Positions 7,070-13,330 of a DNA stretch of 21,710 nucleotides are shown one piece after another. Source of the stretch: Flavobacterium sp. (lineage in GTDB: Bacteria; Bacteroidota; Bacteroidia; Flavobacteriales; Flavobacteriaceae); NCBI RefSeq assembly GCF_021151785.1, contig NZ_JAGKWP010000041.1, positions 1 through 21,710 of the forward strand, read 5' to 3'. The stretch's first letter is position 1; every line of letters starts with the position of its first letter. Both the position numbers and the translations under genes were made by a program. The notes beneath the pieces were generated by a model, which worked only from the letters and a program-made list of their open reading frames with translations, was not told the origin of the DNA and did no database searches.

Positions 7070-7459
7070 GTGAAATATTTCGGATTCATAATCGCATTCT
7101 TTATTTTAGCTAAACCCGTTTTGCCATTGGTAGATTATTGGGTAAATTATGATTATATAGCCAACGAGCTGTGTGAAAACAAAGCTAAACCAGAAATGCA
7201 TTGTGATGGAAAATGTCACTTAAAGAAAGAATTAGCAAAGGCTGTAGAAGATGAAAAATCAACTTCATCTTCAGATAAAAAAAATACTTCTAAGCAAGAA
7301 GTTGAAGTGCTTTTTTTTGAAAACAAAATTCTTCAACTTTCAAAAGTTTCATTAACATCTACTTCAAAAGAGGTTGATAATCATTATCAAAATTTATATG
7401 GTTACTTAACAGCTCATGCTGTTTTTCATCCACCAACTGTTTATACTTCTGTTTTATAA
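7070..7459 (+). CDS. small membrane-anchored/secreted protein with Cys/His cluster
   Basis: A 129-residue protein starting at GTG 7070; a TTG at 7055 is also in frame, but it lies upstream of and into the promoter box. An N-terminal hydrophobic segment (residues 4-22, FGFIIAFFILAKPVLPLV) is a signal anchor. Then comes a dense metal-binding-like motif, CENKAKPEMHCDGKCHLKKE (35-54), with Cys35, His44, Cys45, Cys49, His50 and Met43. A Ser/Lys linker follows, and the C-terminus holds HAVFHPPTVYTS (116-127) with two more His. I recall similar short proteins in Bacteroidota with a CxGKCxLxK core and an FHPP end, but no established function. It lies upstream of the MbnP/MbnH pair on the same strand after a 297-base gap, which together with the ligands suggests copper or another soft metal. 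That is inference. Confidence 0.7.
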   Translation: MKYFGFIIAFFILAKPVLPLVDYWVNYDYIANELCENKAKPEMHCDGKCHLKKELAKAVEDEKSTSSSDKKNTSKQEVEVLFFENKILQLSKVSLTSTSKEVDNHYQNLYGYLTAHAVFHPPTVYTSVL

Positions 7460-7756
7460 TTGAATTTCTCATTTTAGGGTACTTTTTTACTTATTTAGGT
7501 GTAAAAAAGAAACGCCCTTTTTGTACAAGTCAATGAATGTGCAGGTACATTGAGCGTTTCTAAATTCAATTCATTCATTCAAATTTACCATACTATTTCA
7601 CTTATTTCAAAAAAAGTGTGATAGAAATAGCTTATTTTCTATTAATATATTCAATTAGTAGACACAAAATAGCATTCGGTTTAAAATGAATCGTTTATTA
7701 TAGTACTATTTTGTTACCTATAACGAAGTAGAATTAATCTTTTAAAATTTAAAATA
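7460..7756 (+). other. 297-base leader region upstream of mbnP-like gene
   Basis: No credible gene is seen. The region holds several potential hairpins. CTTTTTTAC (7482-7490) pairs with GTAAAAAAG (7501-7509). AGAAACGC (7508-7515) pairs with GCGTTTCT (7554-7561), and TCAATG (7530-7535) extends this helix against CATTGA (7548-7553) after a bulge. ACAAAATAG (7664-7672) pairs with CTATTTTGT (7706-7714) just before the gene. The first two helices share bases and would be mutually exclusive. No exact TAnnTTTG box was found, so the MbnP-like gene may be transcribed from upstream or from a regulator-dependent promoter. The matches are individually weak in DNA this AT-rich. Confidence 0.4.
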
Positions 7757-8542
7757 ATGAAAGCAAAATATATTAAAATCATGGTTGTATTAATTACAAC
7801 GTTATTAACTTTTTCATGTTCAAATGATGATAATGCATCAAATGAAGCTACTGGTTCAGGAAATTTAAAAATAGAGTTTGACCAAGTTTATGGTGATGCT
7901 GATTTTATTCCTGGTACCATTTACACAAACTCTAACGGTGAGGCGGTAAAGATTTCAAAAGCCAAGTACATTGTTAGTAATATTGTACTTACTAAAGAAG
8001 ACGGCTCAACAGTTACAGTTCCTAAAAGTCAAAGTTATTTCATAGTAGACGAATTTACATCTGCGTCAACTTTGTTGAATTTGCCTAACATTCCTGCTGG
8101 AAATTATACCAAAATTAAATTTGGAATTGGTGTGGATCAAGAGCAATTTAATTTAGGTGCTGCAGGACAAGGAAATTTTCTTACTACAGCTCAAGACGCT
8201 GGAATGATGTGGTCTTGGAGTGCTGGTTATAAATTTTTAGCTCTTGAAGGAATGTTTACTTCTGCCACACAAACTACAGAAGCAATGTTCCAAGTTCATA
8301 CAGGACAAACAGGAACAAATTATAACTATGCAGAAATTACATTAAATTTTCCAGACAAAGCTTTAGTTCGTACTACGATTACTCCTCAAGTGCACATCAT
8401 GGCTGATTTAAAACAAGTATTGGACGGAACAAATAAAATCAATTTGTCTGAACAAGCTATGGTTATGGGGGGGGCAAAACTCGCTTTAGTTACTGCTAAC
8501 TTGGCTGCTATGTTTGAAGTTCATCACGTACATAACGATTAA
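7757..8542 (+). CDS. MbnP-like lipoprotein (copper-binding family)
   Basis: Surface or periplasmic lipoprotein of 261 residues with lipobox LTFSC (Cys21). The body matches the MbnP family pattern: GNLKIEFDQVYG (35-46), ISKAKYIVSNIVL (66-78), NIPAGNYTKIKFGIGVD (111-127), then MMWSWSAGYKFLALEG (150-165) and VHIMADL (212-218). In methanotrophs MbnP is paired with MbnH, which oxidises a MbnP tryptophan to kynurenine, and the product binds copper; Trp152 and Trp154 here are the candidate substrate residues. The C-terminus is His-rich (FEVHHVHND, 253-261). A run of eight G at 8467-8474 encodes residues 237-240. The gene is followed by a di-heme protein and an outer-membrane protein on the same strand. 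Family call from motifs and partner gene. Confidence 0.85.
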   Translation: MKAKYIKIMVVLITTLLTFSCSNDDNASNEATGSGNLKIEFDQVYGDADFIPGTIYTNSNGEAVKISKAKYIVSNIVLTKEDGSTVTVPKSQSYFIVDEFTSASTLLNLPNIPAGNYTKIKFGIGVDQEQFNLGAAGQGNFLTTAQDAGMMWSWSAGYKFLALEGMFTSATQTTEAMFQVHTGQTGTNYNYAEITLNFPDKALVRTTITPQVHIMADLKQVLDGTNKINLSEQAMVMGGAKLALVTANLAAMFEVHHVHND

Positions 8543-8705
8543 TTTTTAAAAGCGCAATCCTGCCATTCATTGCAAGTCCTCAGTCTTACAGGTCTTTTTC
8601 TACATCTTTTACAAGAGTTGCTTAGGTCGCTTTGTAATAAATTATGAAATAGCACCTGTAATTCTTCTGGGCTTTATATTGCTGTCAGGGCAAAACATAA
8701 ATACG
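8543..8705. other. unusual 163-base spacer between mbnP- and mbnH-like genes
   Basis: This stretch looks richer in G/C and different in texture from the other spacers in the window, starting with AGCGCAATCCTGCC and ending around GCTGTCAGGGC. It contains an 8-base inverted repeat, TTACAGGT (8586-8593) and ACCTGTAA (8654-8661). No gene with a plausible start was found. It may be a dispersed repeat, such as the short intergenic repeats common in flavobacteria, or a regulatory/RNA-processing segment. Without other copies to compare this cannot be settled. Confidence 0.35.
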
Positions 8706-9740
8706 ATGCAAAAGATATTTTTAATACTCCTTGCTTTTATGGTGTGTGGTTGTTCAAATGACGACGACGAATACCAAAATGTACCCCTTTCTTTCCAAGT
8801 GCCAAGTAATTTTCCAGAATTGGCCTATGATTTAAGTAATAATCCTTTGACTCAAAAAGGATTTGAATTAGGGAAGAAGTTGTTTTATGATGGTCGATTA
8901 TCTTCTGATGGTATAGTTTCATGTGGATTTTGCCATATTCAAGCAGATGCTTTTACACATCACGGGCATAGCTTTAGTCATGGTGTTGGTGATAATATAG
9001 GAACTCGTAACACGCCTCCTATTCAAAATTTAGCCTTTCAAACAGCATTCATGTGGGATGGAGCTACGACTCATCTCGATTTGCAACCCATCATTCCTTT
9101 GACGAGTCCCATCGAGATGAATGGTAGCTTCTCTCAAATTATTGCTATGATGAAAGCAGATCCCGTTTATGTAAAACTATTTAAGCAAGCCTTTTCAGAT
9201 GGTCAAATTAATTCAGAAAACATGCTCAAAGCTTTAGGCCAATTCATGGTAATGGCTGTTTCTTCAAATTCTCGTTTTGATAAATTTAGAAGAAATGAAC
9301 CTGGAGGTGTATTGTCAGAGGACGAGTTAGAAGGGTATGCCATTTTTAACCAAAAGTGTGCCTCATGTCATGCCACAGATCTTTTTACCGATAATAGCTT
9401 TAGAAATAATGGTTTGAGTATTAATCCACAAATTAATGATGTTGGGCATTATCGTGTAACGGAATTGTTACAAGATAAATATAAGTTTAAAGTGCCAAGT
9501 TTGCGAAATATTGAAAAAACAGCTCCCTACATGCACGATGGTCGTTTCTACACCTTAGAGGCAGTATTGAATCATTACTCCAATGGCGTACAAAATAATT
9601 TAAACTTAGATTCTTCTTTAAATACGAATGGAACCTTAGGGATTCCACTTACTAACGATCAAAAAGCTAAAATAATAGTTTTTTTAAAGACGTTAACAGA
9701 TCAACAATTTTTAACAGATCCAAAATTTGCAGAATATTAA
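8706..9740 (+). CDS. MbnH-like di-heme cytochrome c peroxidase/MauG family lipoprotein
   Basis: Lipoprotein of 344 residues with two c-type heme sites, CGFCH (73-77) and CASCH (218-222), as in the bacterial di-heme peroxidase/MauG/MbnH superfamily. The start is ATG 8706; the frame is open to a TTG at 8679, but the signal peptide begins at MQKIFLILLAFMVCGC, with Cys16 as lipidation site. Further family motifs are FMWDGA (115-120), the His-rich FTHHGHSFSHG (83-93), YRVTELLQDKYKFKVPSLRN (249-268) and YMHDGR (275-280). MbnH in methanotrophs forms a high-valent bis-Fe(IV) state and modifies a Trp in MbnP. The position directly after an MbnP-like gene supports an MbnH rather than an ordinary peroxidase role. 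It is likely periplasm-facing or surface-attached. Followed 11 bases later by an outer-membrane protein gene. Confidence 0.88.
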   Translation: MQKIFLILLAFMVCGCSNDDDEYQNVPLSFQVPSNFPELAYDLSNNPLTQKGFELGKKLFYDGRLSSDGIVSCGFCHIQADAFTHHGHSFSHGVGDNIGTRNTPPIQNLAFQTAFMWDGATTHLDLQPIIPLTSPIEMNGSFSQIIAMMKADPVYVKLFKQAFSDGQINSENMLKALGQFMVMAVSSNSRFDKFRRNEPGGVLSEDELEGYAIFNQKCASCHATDLFTDNSFRNNGLSINPQINDVGHYRVTELLQDKYKFKVPSLRNIEKTAPYMHDGRFYTLEAVLNHYSNGVQNNLNLDSSLNTNGTLGIPLTNDQKAKIIVFLKTLTDQQFLTDPKFAEY

Positions 9741-9751
9741 TTCAATTTAAA

Positions 9752-10738
9752 ATGAAAAACATAATCATAATTTTGTTTGGTATATTATCCTTACAAGCAC
9801 ATGAAAAACCTAAATTTGCTTCTGAAACAACTAATCCAATACGTGTGGAAAGTCCATATTATTTTGGAAAACGCATTGTAAAAACCAACTACTTCGATGA
9901 TTGTGATGCTTGTGGTTGTTCAGCTAGTGGTGGAAGTATGGGGTTTGCTTCAATGTTGAATTCTAATTTTGTGGGTGTGCGTTATTTTAATCAACACTAT
10001 CGTTCTAACGATGGTTTGTATTCTAATTCACCTTGGTTGGAGGAACAATTTAATACGGTTCAAATTTGGGCTCGTATTCCTATTGTAAAAGGGTTTCAAG
10101 TTTCAACATTATTACCTTATCATTTTCATAATAGAGATACCAAAAATGGAAATCAAGAAATAAGTGGTTTGGGAGATATCACCGTTTTAGGATTACTTAC
10201 AGTTTATCAAACACATAAAGATAGTACTATTCTTAAACACAATTGGCAAATTGGTACAGGTTTAAAAATGCCTACGGGAGCTTACAAAGAAGTGAATGCT
10301 GGAAGTGTAAATCCAAGTTTTCAAGTAGGGACGGGAAGCTGGGATTGGTTGTTTTCAACGGAATATGTGTTGAAATATAAAAAAATTGGAATCAATACGA
10401 TGATGAACTACGTGGTTAAAACCCAAAATAAGAAAGAATACCGTTTTGGTAATCAGTTTAATTATGGTGCTACTTTTTATTATTTATTTGAAAGTAAGGA
10501 ATTAGCTATTGCACCTCAATTAGGCTTAGCAGGAGAAGTGTACTCAAGTAATTACCAATATGGACAGAAAGTGCGAAATACGACTGGTGATATTCTTTTT
10601 GGAAAATTTGGATTAGAAATTGGATGGAATAGATTTTCTCTAGGGGCTACTTATTTTGCGCCTATTAACCAAAATTTAATGGCGGGCTTAGTGGAAGCTA
10701 ATTCAAGGTGGAGTTTGAATTTTAACTATAAAATTTAA
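9752..10738 (+). CDS. outer-membrane beta-barrel protein with N-terminal CxxCxC, MbnP/MbnH partner
   Basis: A 328-residue secreted protein (signal peptide MKNIIIILFGILSLQA, mature from HEKP). Residues about 60-328 show alternating amphipathic strands and turn motifs (FVGVRYFNQHYRS, QFNTVQIWARIPI, FGLEIGWNRFSLGATYF), and the protein ends SLNFNYKI, typical of an outer-membrane barrel. Proteins of this look are often labelled 'transporter'. Just before the barrel lies CDACGCSASGGSMGF (51-65), with Cys51, Cys54 and Cys56, a possible metal site at the periplasmic entrance. It is the last gene of the MbnP-like block and ends at a hairpin terminator. A role in passing copper or a copper complex across the outer membrane is inferred from neighbours only. 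Confidence 0.75.
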   Translation: MKNIIIILFGILSLQAHEKPKFASETTNPIRVESPYYFGKRIVKTNYFDDCDACGCSASGGSMGFASMLNSNFVGVRYFNQHYRSNDGLYSNSPWLEEQFNTVQIWARIPIVKGFQVSTLLPYHFHNRDTKNGNQEISGLGDITVLGLLTVYQTHKDSTILKHNWQIGTGLKMPTGAYKEVNAGSVNPSFQVGTGSWDWLFSTEYVLKYKKIGINTMMNYVVKTQNKKEYRFGNQFNYGATFYYLFESKELAIAPQLGLAGEVYSSNYQYGQKVRNTTGDILFGKFGLEIGWNRFSLGATYFAPINQNLMAGLVEANSRWSLNFNYKI

Positions 10739-10742
10739 AGAA

Positions 10743-10779
10743 AAAAAGAGGGCTTAAATTAAATTAAAGCTCTCTTTTT
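10743..10779. terminator. bidirectional terminator after the MbnP/MbnH block
   Basis: AAAAAGAGGGCTT (10743-10755) pairs with AAGCTCTCTTTTT (10767-10779), 13 pairs with one G-T wobble and an 11-base loop, flanked by A- and T-runs. It lies between convergent genes ending at 10738 (plus) and 10784 (minus). Confidence 0.85.
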
Positions 10780-10783
10780 ATTT

Positions 10784-11152
10784 TTACTCTTCTATTTCTC
10801 GATGAACGGAACTTGGATTGAAAGCAGGAGTGCAAATGGCAATGTATTCACAGACTTCTTCAAATGGGTTGGCATATTGAATTCTTGTGTTTTTTTCTAT
10901 TTTAATAGATTGCCCTGCTTCAAGTATGATGATTTCATCTTCAATGGTAAATTGTTTTTTACCTTTAATAATATAAGTATATTCATCAAATTCAGGTGTT
11001 TGAAAAGGTTCACTCCATCCAGGAGGAGCAATCATATGTGCAATTGAAATTACAGCATTTTTTGTGCTAGCTAAACCATGATGTTCTTCAATTATTTTTC
11101 CATCAGTTGTTGGAACTATAAAAGGTTTTTTTTGAATGAAATATTTTTTCAT
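10784..11152 (-). CDS. single-domain cupin lacking the usual metal histidines
   Basis: Cytosolic 122-residue cupin. The region APPGWSEPFQTPEFDEYTYI (42-61) and the glycine at 64 match the spacing of cupin motif 1 (E57-x6-G64), followed by LEAGQSIKIEKNTRIQYANP (78-97) at motif 2. The histidines that normally bind the metal (HxH in motif 1, His in motif 2) are absent; Phe, Thr and Gln/Tyr occupy these places. I recall a set of small cupins with a PPGWxEPxQTPEFDEYT signature and the same lack of histidines; their ligand is not known to me. The gene starts 11 bases after the DUF486 stop, so the two minus-strand genes are probably co-transcribed. Confidence 0.82.
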   Translation of the reverse strand: MKKYFIQKKPFIVPTTDGKIIEEHHGLASTKNAVISIAHMIAPPGWSEPFQTPEFDEYTYIIKGKKQFTIEDEIIILEAGQSIKIEKNTRIQYANPFEEVCEYIAICTPAFNPSSVHREIEE

Positions 11153-11163
11153 AGTTAAAAGAG

Positions 11164-11532
11164 TTATTTTTTAAAAATAAAATATACCGCCAAAATTAAA
11201 AATAAAAAACCCACGGCATGATTCCATCTAAAACTTTCGTTCTTAAAAAAGAGCATTGAAAAGATAACAAAAACAACTAATGTAATAACTTCTTGTATTA
11301 CTTTTAATTGCATTAACGAAAAAGGACCACCATTTCCTTGAAAGCCTATTTTATTAGCTGGTACTTGAAAACAATATTCAAATAAAGCTAATCCCCAACT
11401 GATTAAGATAATTGTAATCAAGCCTGTGTTTTCAAACCATTTGAGGGATTTGAATTTTAAATGCCCATACCAGGCCAAAGTCATAAATATATTTGATAAA
11501 AGAAGTAAGCCTATGGTGATATAACTTTTCAT
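11164..11532 (-). CDS. DUF486 / DMT-superfamily small membrane protein
   Basis: Inner-membrane protein of 122 residues with four hydrophobic helices (about 5-22, 37-53, 80-97, 104-121). Conserved DUF486 block: FQVPANKIGFQGNGGPFSL (55-73) then QLKVIQEVITLVVFVIFS (75-92). DUF486 belongs to the drug/metabolite transporter clan and resembles half of a larger EamA-type carrier, so it may act as an oligomer. The substrate is unknown. First gene of a two-gene minus-strand unit with the cupin. Confidence 0.87.
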   Translation of the reverse strand: MKSYITIGLLLLSNIFMTLAWYGHLKFKSLKWFENTGLITIILISWGLALFEYCFQVPANKIGFQGNGGPFSLMQLKVIQEVITLVVFVIFSMLFFKNESFRWNHAVGFLFLILAVYFIFKK

Positions 11533-11811
11533 TTTACTGTTTTAAAAGGTTTAGGTTAACTATTTTAGTTGGTAATTTTTCTTTATTTTACCTATTTTTT
11601 TCTGAATTTAATTACAATACAAATGTTGTAAATTTTTTTTATAAAAAAACATAATTAACATTTTTTGGTATAGTATTTGTTACGAAAATTATCTTAATGT
11701 TAATTTTTGTGAATTTAGTTTTTTTTTAAAGTCTATTTCATATAAATTTGCGACCAAACATAATTCAAATTAAATAAATTATTAATCAATTTTAAACTAA
11801 AAATTAAGAAA
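11533..11811. other. AT-rich divergent intergenic region
   Basis: This 279-base gap separates the divergent DUF486 and exbB genes. It is almost entirely A and T with long T-runs. The only clear signal is the plus-strand -7 box at 11743-11750 (listed separately). No gene, RNA gene or strong hairpin was recognised. Confidence 0.5.
11743..11750 (+). promoter_or_regulatory. -7 promoter box of the exbB-tonB operon (TAAATTTG)
   Basis: TAAATTTG is an exact TAnnTTTG match, 61 bases before the exbB ATG. This predicts a 5' leader of roughly 55 bases. The -33 region is a T-rich stretch (11714-11727) without an exact TTG. Confidence 0.6.
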
Positions 11812-12642
11812 ATGGCACAGGATTTAAAAGTTTCTGGAGAGAACAAAGAAAACAAAGGGGCAAGTATTTTTGCAGCAGCTACTATTTTAGTATGTTTAGT
11901 AATTGGATTCCTAGTATGGAAATTCGTTATGGGAGCATCGGCTAACTTCGAAGGTGGAGATCCAGAAAACGGACACCCACTACCTGGAAACTATTTAGGA
12001 ATGGTTTATAAAGGTGGTATGATTGTACCAGCATTAATGGGATTATTATTAATGACATTAGTTTTCTCAATTGAAAGATTTTTTGTTATTAGCAAAGCTG
12101 CTGGTAAAGGAGATTTAGAGAAATTTGTTAAAAATGTATTAGGACAAATCAAATCTGGTGATGTTCAAGGAGCAATTGCTTCATGTGATTCACAACAAGG
12201 TTCAGTAGCAAACGTTGTAAAAGCAGGTTTGTTAAAATCTGAGCAAGTAAGAAAAGATGGTTTAGATGTAGAAAAAGCTACTGAAAATATCACTAAAGAG
12301 GTAGAGCAAGCAACATCATTAGAAATGCCAATGTTAGAGAAAAACTTAACAATCTTATCAACATTAGTGTCTATCGGTACATTGTTAGGGTTATTAGGAA
12401 CTGTATCTGGTATGATTAAAGCATTTGCTGGATTAGCAACTGCAGGTACACCAGACCAAGCTCAGTTAGCAAATGGTATCTCTGAAGCGTTAATCAACAC
12501 AGCTACAGGTATCTCAACTTCTACTTTAGCAATTATTGCTTACAACTACTTTACATCTAAAATTGATACTTTAACTTACTTTATTGATGAGGCTGGTTTC
12601 GCTATTTCTCAAGCTTACAAAAGAGCTAAAGGAAGCAACTAA
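11812..12642 (+). CDS. exbB: ExbB-type proton channel (MotA/TolQ/ExbB family)
   Basis: Inner-membrane channel subunit that uses the proton gradient to energise TonB, 276 residues. Hydrophobic segments: 17-41 (extra N-terminal helix), 68-94, 179-207 and 219-248. The family core EMPMLEKNLTILSTLVSIGT (171-190) and LLGLLGTVSGMIKAF (191-205), followed by SEALINTATGISTSTLAI (224-241), are the classic ExbB/TolQ helices; Glu171 corresponds to the conserved Glu before helix 2. The extra first helix and its GASANFEGGDPENGHPLP periplasmic loop are typical of Bacteroidota versions. First gene of a long operon, with two exbD and tonB next, so ExbB is preferred over TolQ or MotA. Confidence 0.94.
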   Translation: MAQDLKVSGENKENKGASIFAAATILVCLVIGFLVWKFVMGASANFEGGDPENGHPLPGNYLGMVYKGGMIVPALMGLLLMTLVFSIERFFVISKAAGKGDLEKFVKNVLGQIKSGDVQGAIASCDSQQGSVANVVKAGLLKSEQVRKDGLDVEKATENITKEVEQATSLEMPMLEKNLTILSTLVSIGTLLGLLGTVSGMIKAFAGLATAGTPDQAQLANGISEALINTATGISTSTLAIIAYNYFTSKIDTLTYFIDEAGFAISQAYKRAKGSN

Positions 12643-12680
12643 TTTTCAATAAATACTAATAGTTAAAATATAATTTAAAG

Positions 12681-13310
12681 ATGGCAAAGGTTAAAATATC
12701 TAAAAAAAGTACAAAAATAGATATGACTGCTATGTGTGACGTAGCGTTTCTATTGTTGTCCTTTTTTATCATGACATCAACTGCAAAAGTTCCTGAGCCA
12801 AAACCAGTAGATACACCTGCTTCTACAGTACAGGCAAAATTACCTGAACATGATTTAGCAACAATTACTATTGGGGATAGCGCTGTATATTTCAGTATGA
12901 CTGATAGAGATTTAAGGGTTAAAGCTCTAGAAATCATGGCGGATAAATACGGTATGGAATTTTCAGAAGATGAAAAGGCAAAGTTTGCACTTATCGATGG
13001 TTTCGGTGTGCCAATGGATGAATTGAAATCGCTAATTGCTTTACCAGGAGCAGAAAGAAATAGAGAAGGTTTACAAAAAGGAATTCCTTATGAAACACCT
13101 GCAGATTCAACAAAAAAGAGTCAGCTAGGGGATTGGGTTCTTTCTTCTCGTGAAGCATTAGTTGAATTAAGAACAAAAGATTTAAAGTTTGCTATTAAAG
13201 CAGATGGTAAAGAAAAATATCCTACTGTGAAAAAGGTGTTAGACATGATGCAGAAGCAAGAAGTGAACAACTTTTATTTAGTTACAGGATTAAGAAGTGA
13301 AGATTTTTAA
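12681..13310 (+). CDS. exbD: ExbD-family protein, enlarged periplasmic domain (first copy)
   Basis: Biopolymer transport accessory protein, 209 residues. The N-terminal cytosolic tail is followed by the single helix IDMTAMCDVAFLLLSFFIMT (13-32), in which Asp20 is the conserved proton-carrying aspartate. The periplasmic part (about 35-209) is much larger than the ~100 residues of E. coli ExbD. It includes an insertion of about 70 residues (SMTDRDLRVKALEIMADKYG through SKKSQLGDW region, about 73-152) before the usual C-terminal alpha/beta end (LKFAIKADGKEKYPTVKKVL). Starts 38 bases after exbB and is followed 20 bases later by the second exbD. Probably pairs with the second copy in a hetero-oligomer; that is inference. 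Confidence 0.92.
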   Translation: MAKVKISKKSTKIDMTAMCDVAFLLLSFFIMTSTAKVPEPKPVDTPASTVQAKLPEHDLATITIGDSAVYFSMTDRDLRVKALEIMADKYGMEFSEDEKAKFALIDGFGVPMDELKSLIALPGAERNREGLQKGIPYETPADSTKKSQLGDWVLSSREALVELRTKDLKFAIKADGKEKYPTVKKVLDMMQKQEVNNFYLVTGLRSEDF

Positions 13311-13330
13311 TTAGAAAATAAAGAAATAAC

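Noticed and set aside
7536..7556. Possible leader peptide (MNVQVH) in the mbnP upstream region
   Set aside because: Six codons, no ribosome-binding signal and no link to a sensed amino acid.
9071..9120. 10-base inverted repeat TCATCTCGAT / ATCGAGATGA inside the MbnH-like gene
   Set aside because: It lies in well-conserved coding sequence with a 30-base loop and no T-run; one such match is expected by chance in a window this size.
10802..11047. 81-codon plus-strand reading frame over the cupin
   Set aside because: Antisense shadow of the cupin, whose motifs fix the coding strand.
12656..12937. 93-codon minus-strand reading frame over the first exbD
   Set aside because: Antisense to a firmly identified gene with conserved motifs; composition is that of a reversed membrane-protein frame.
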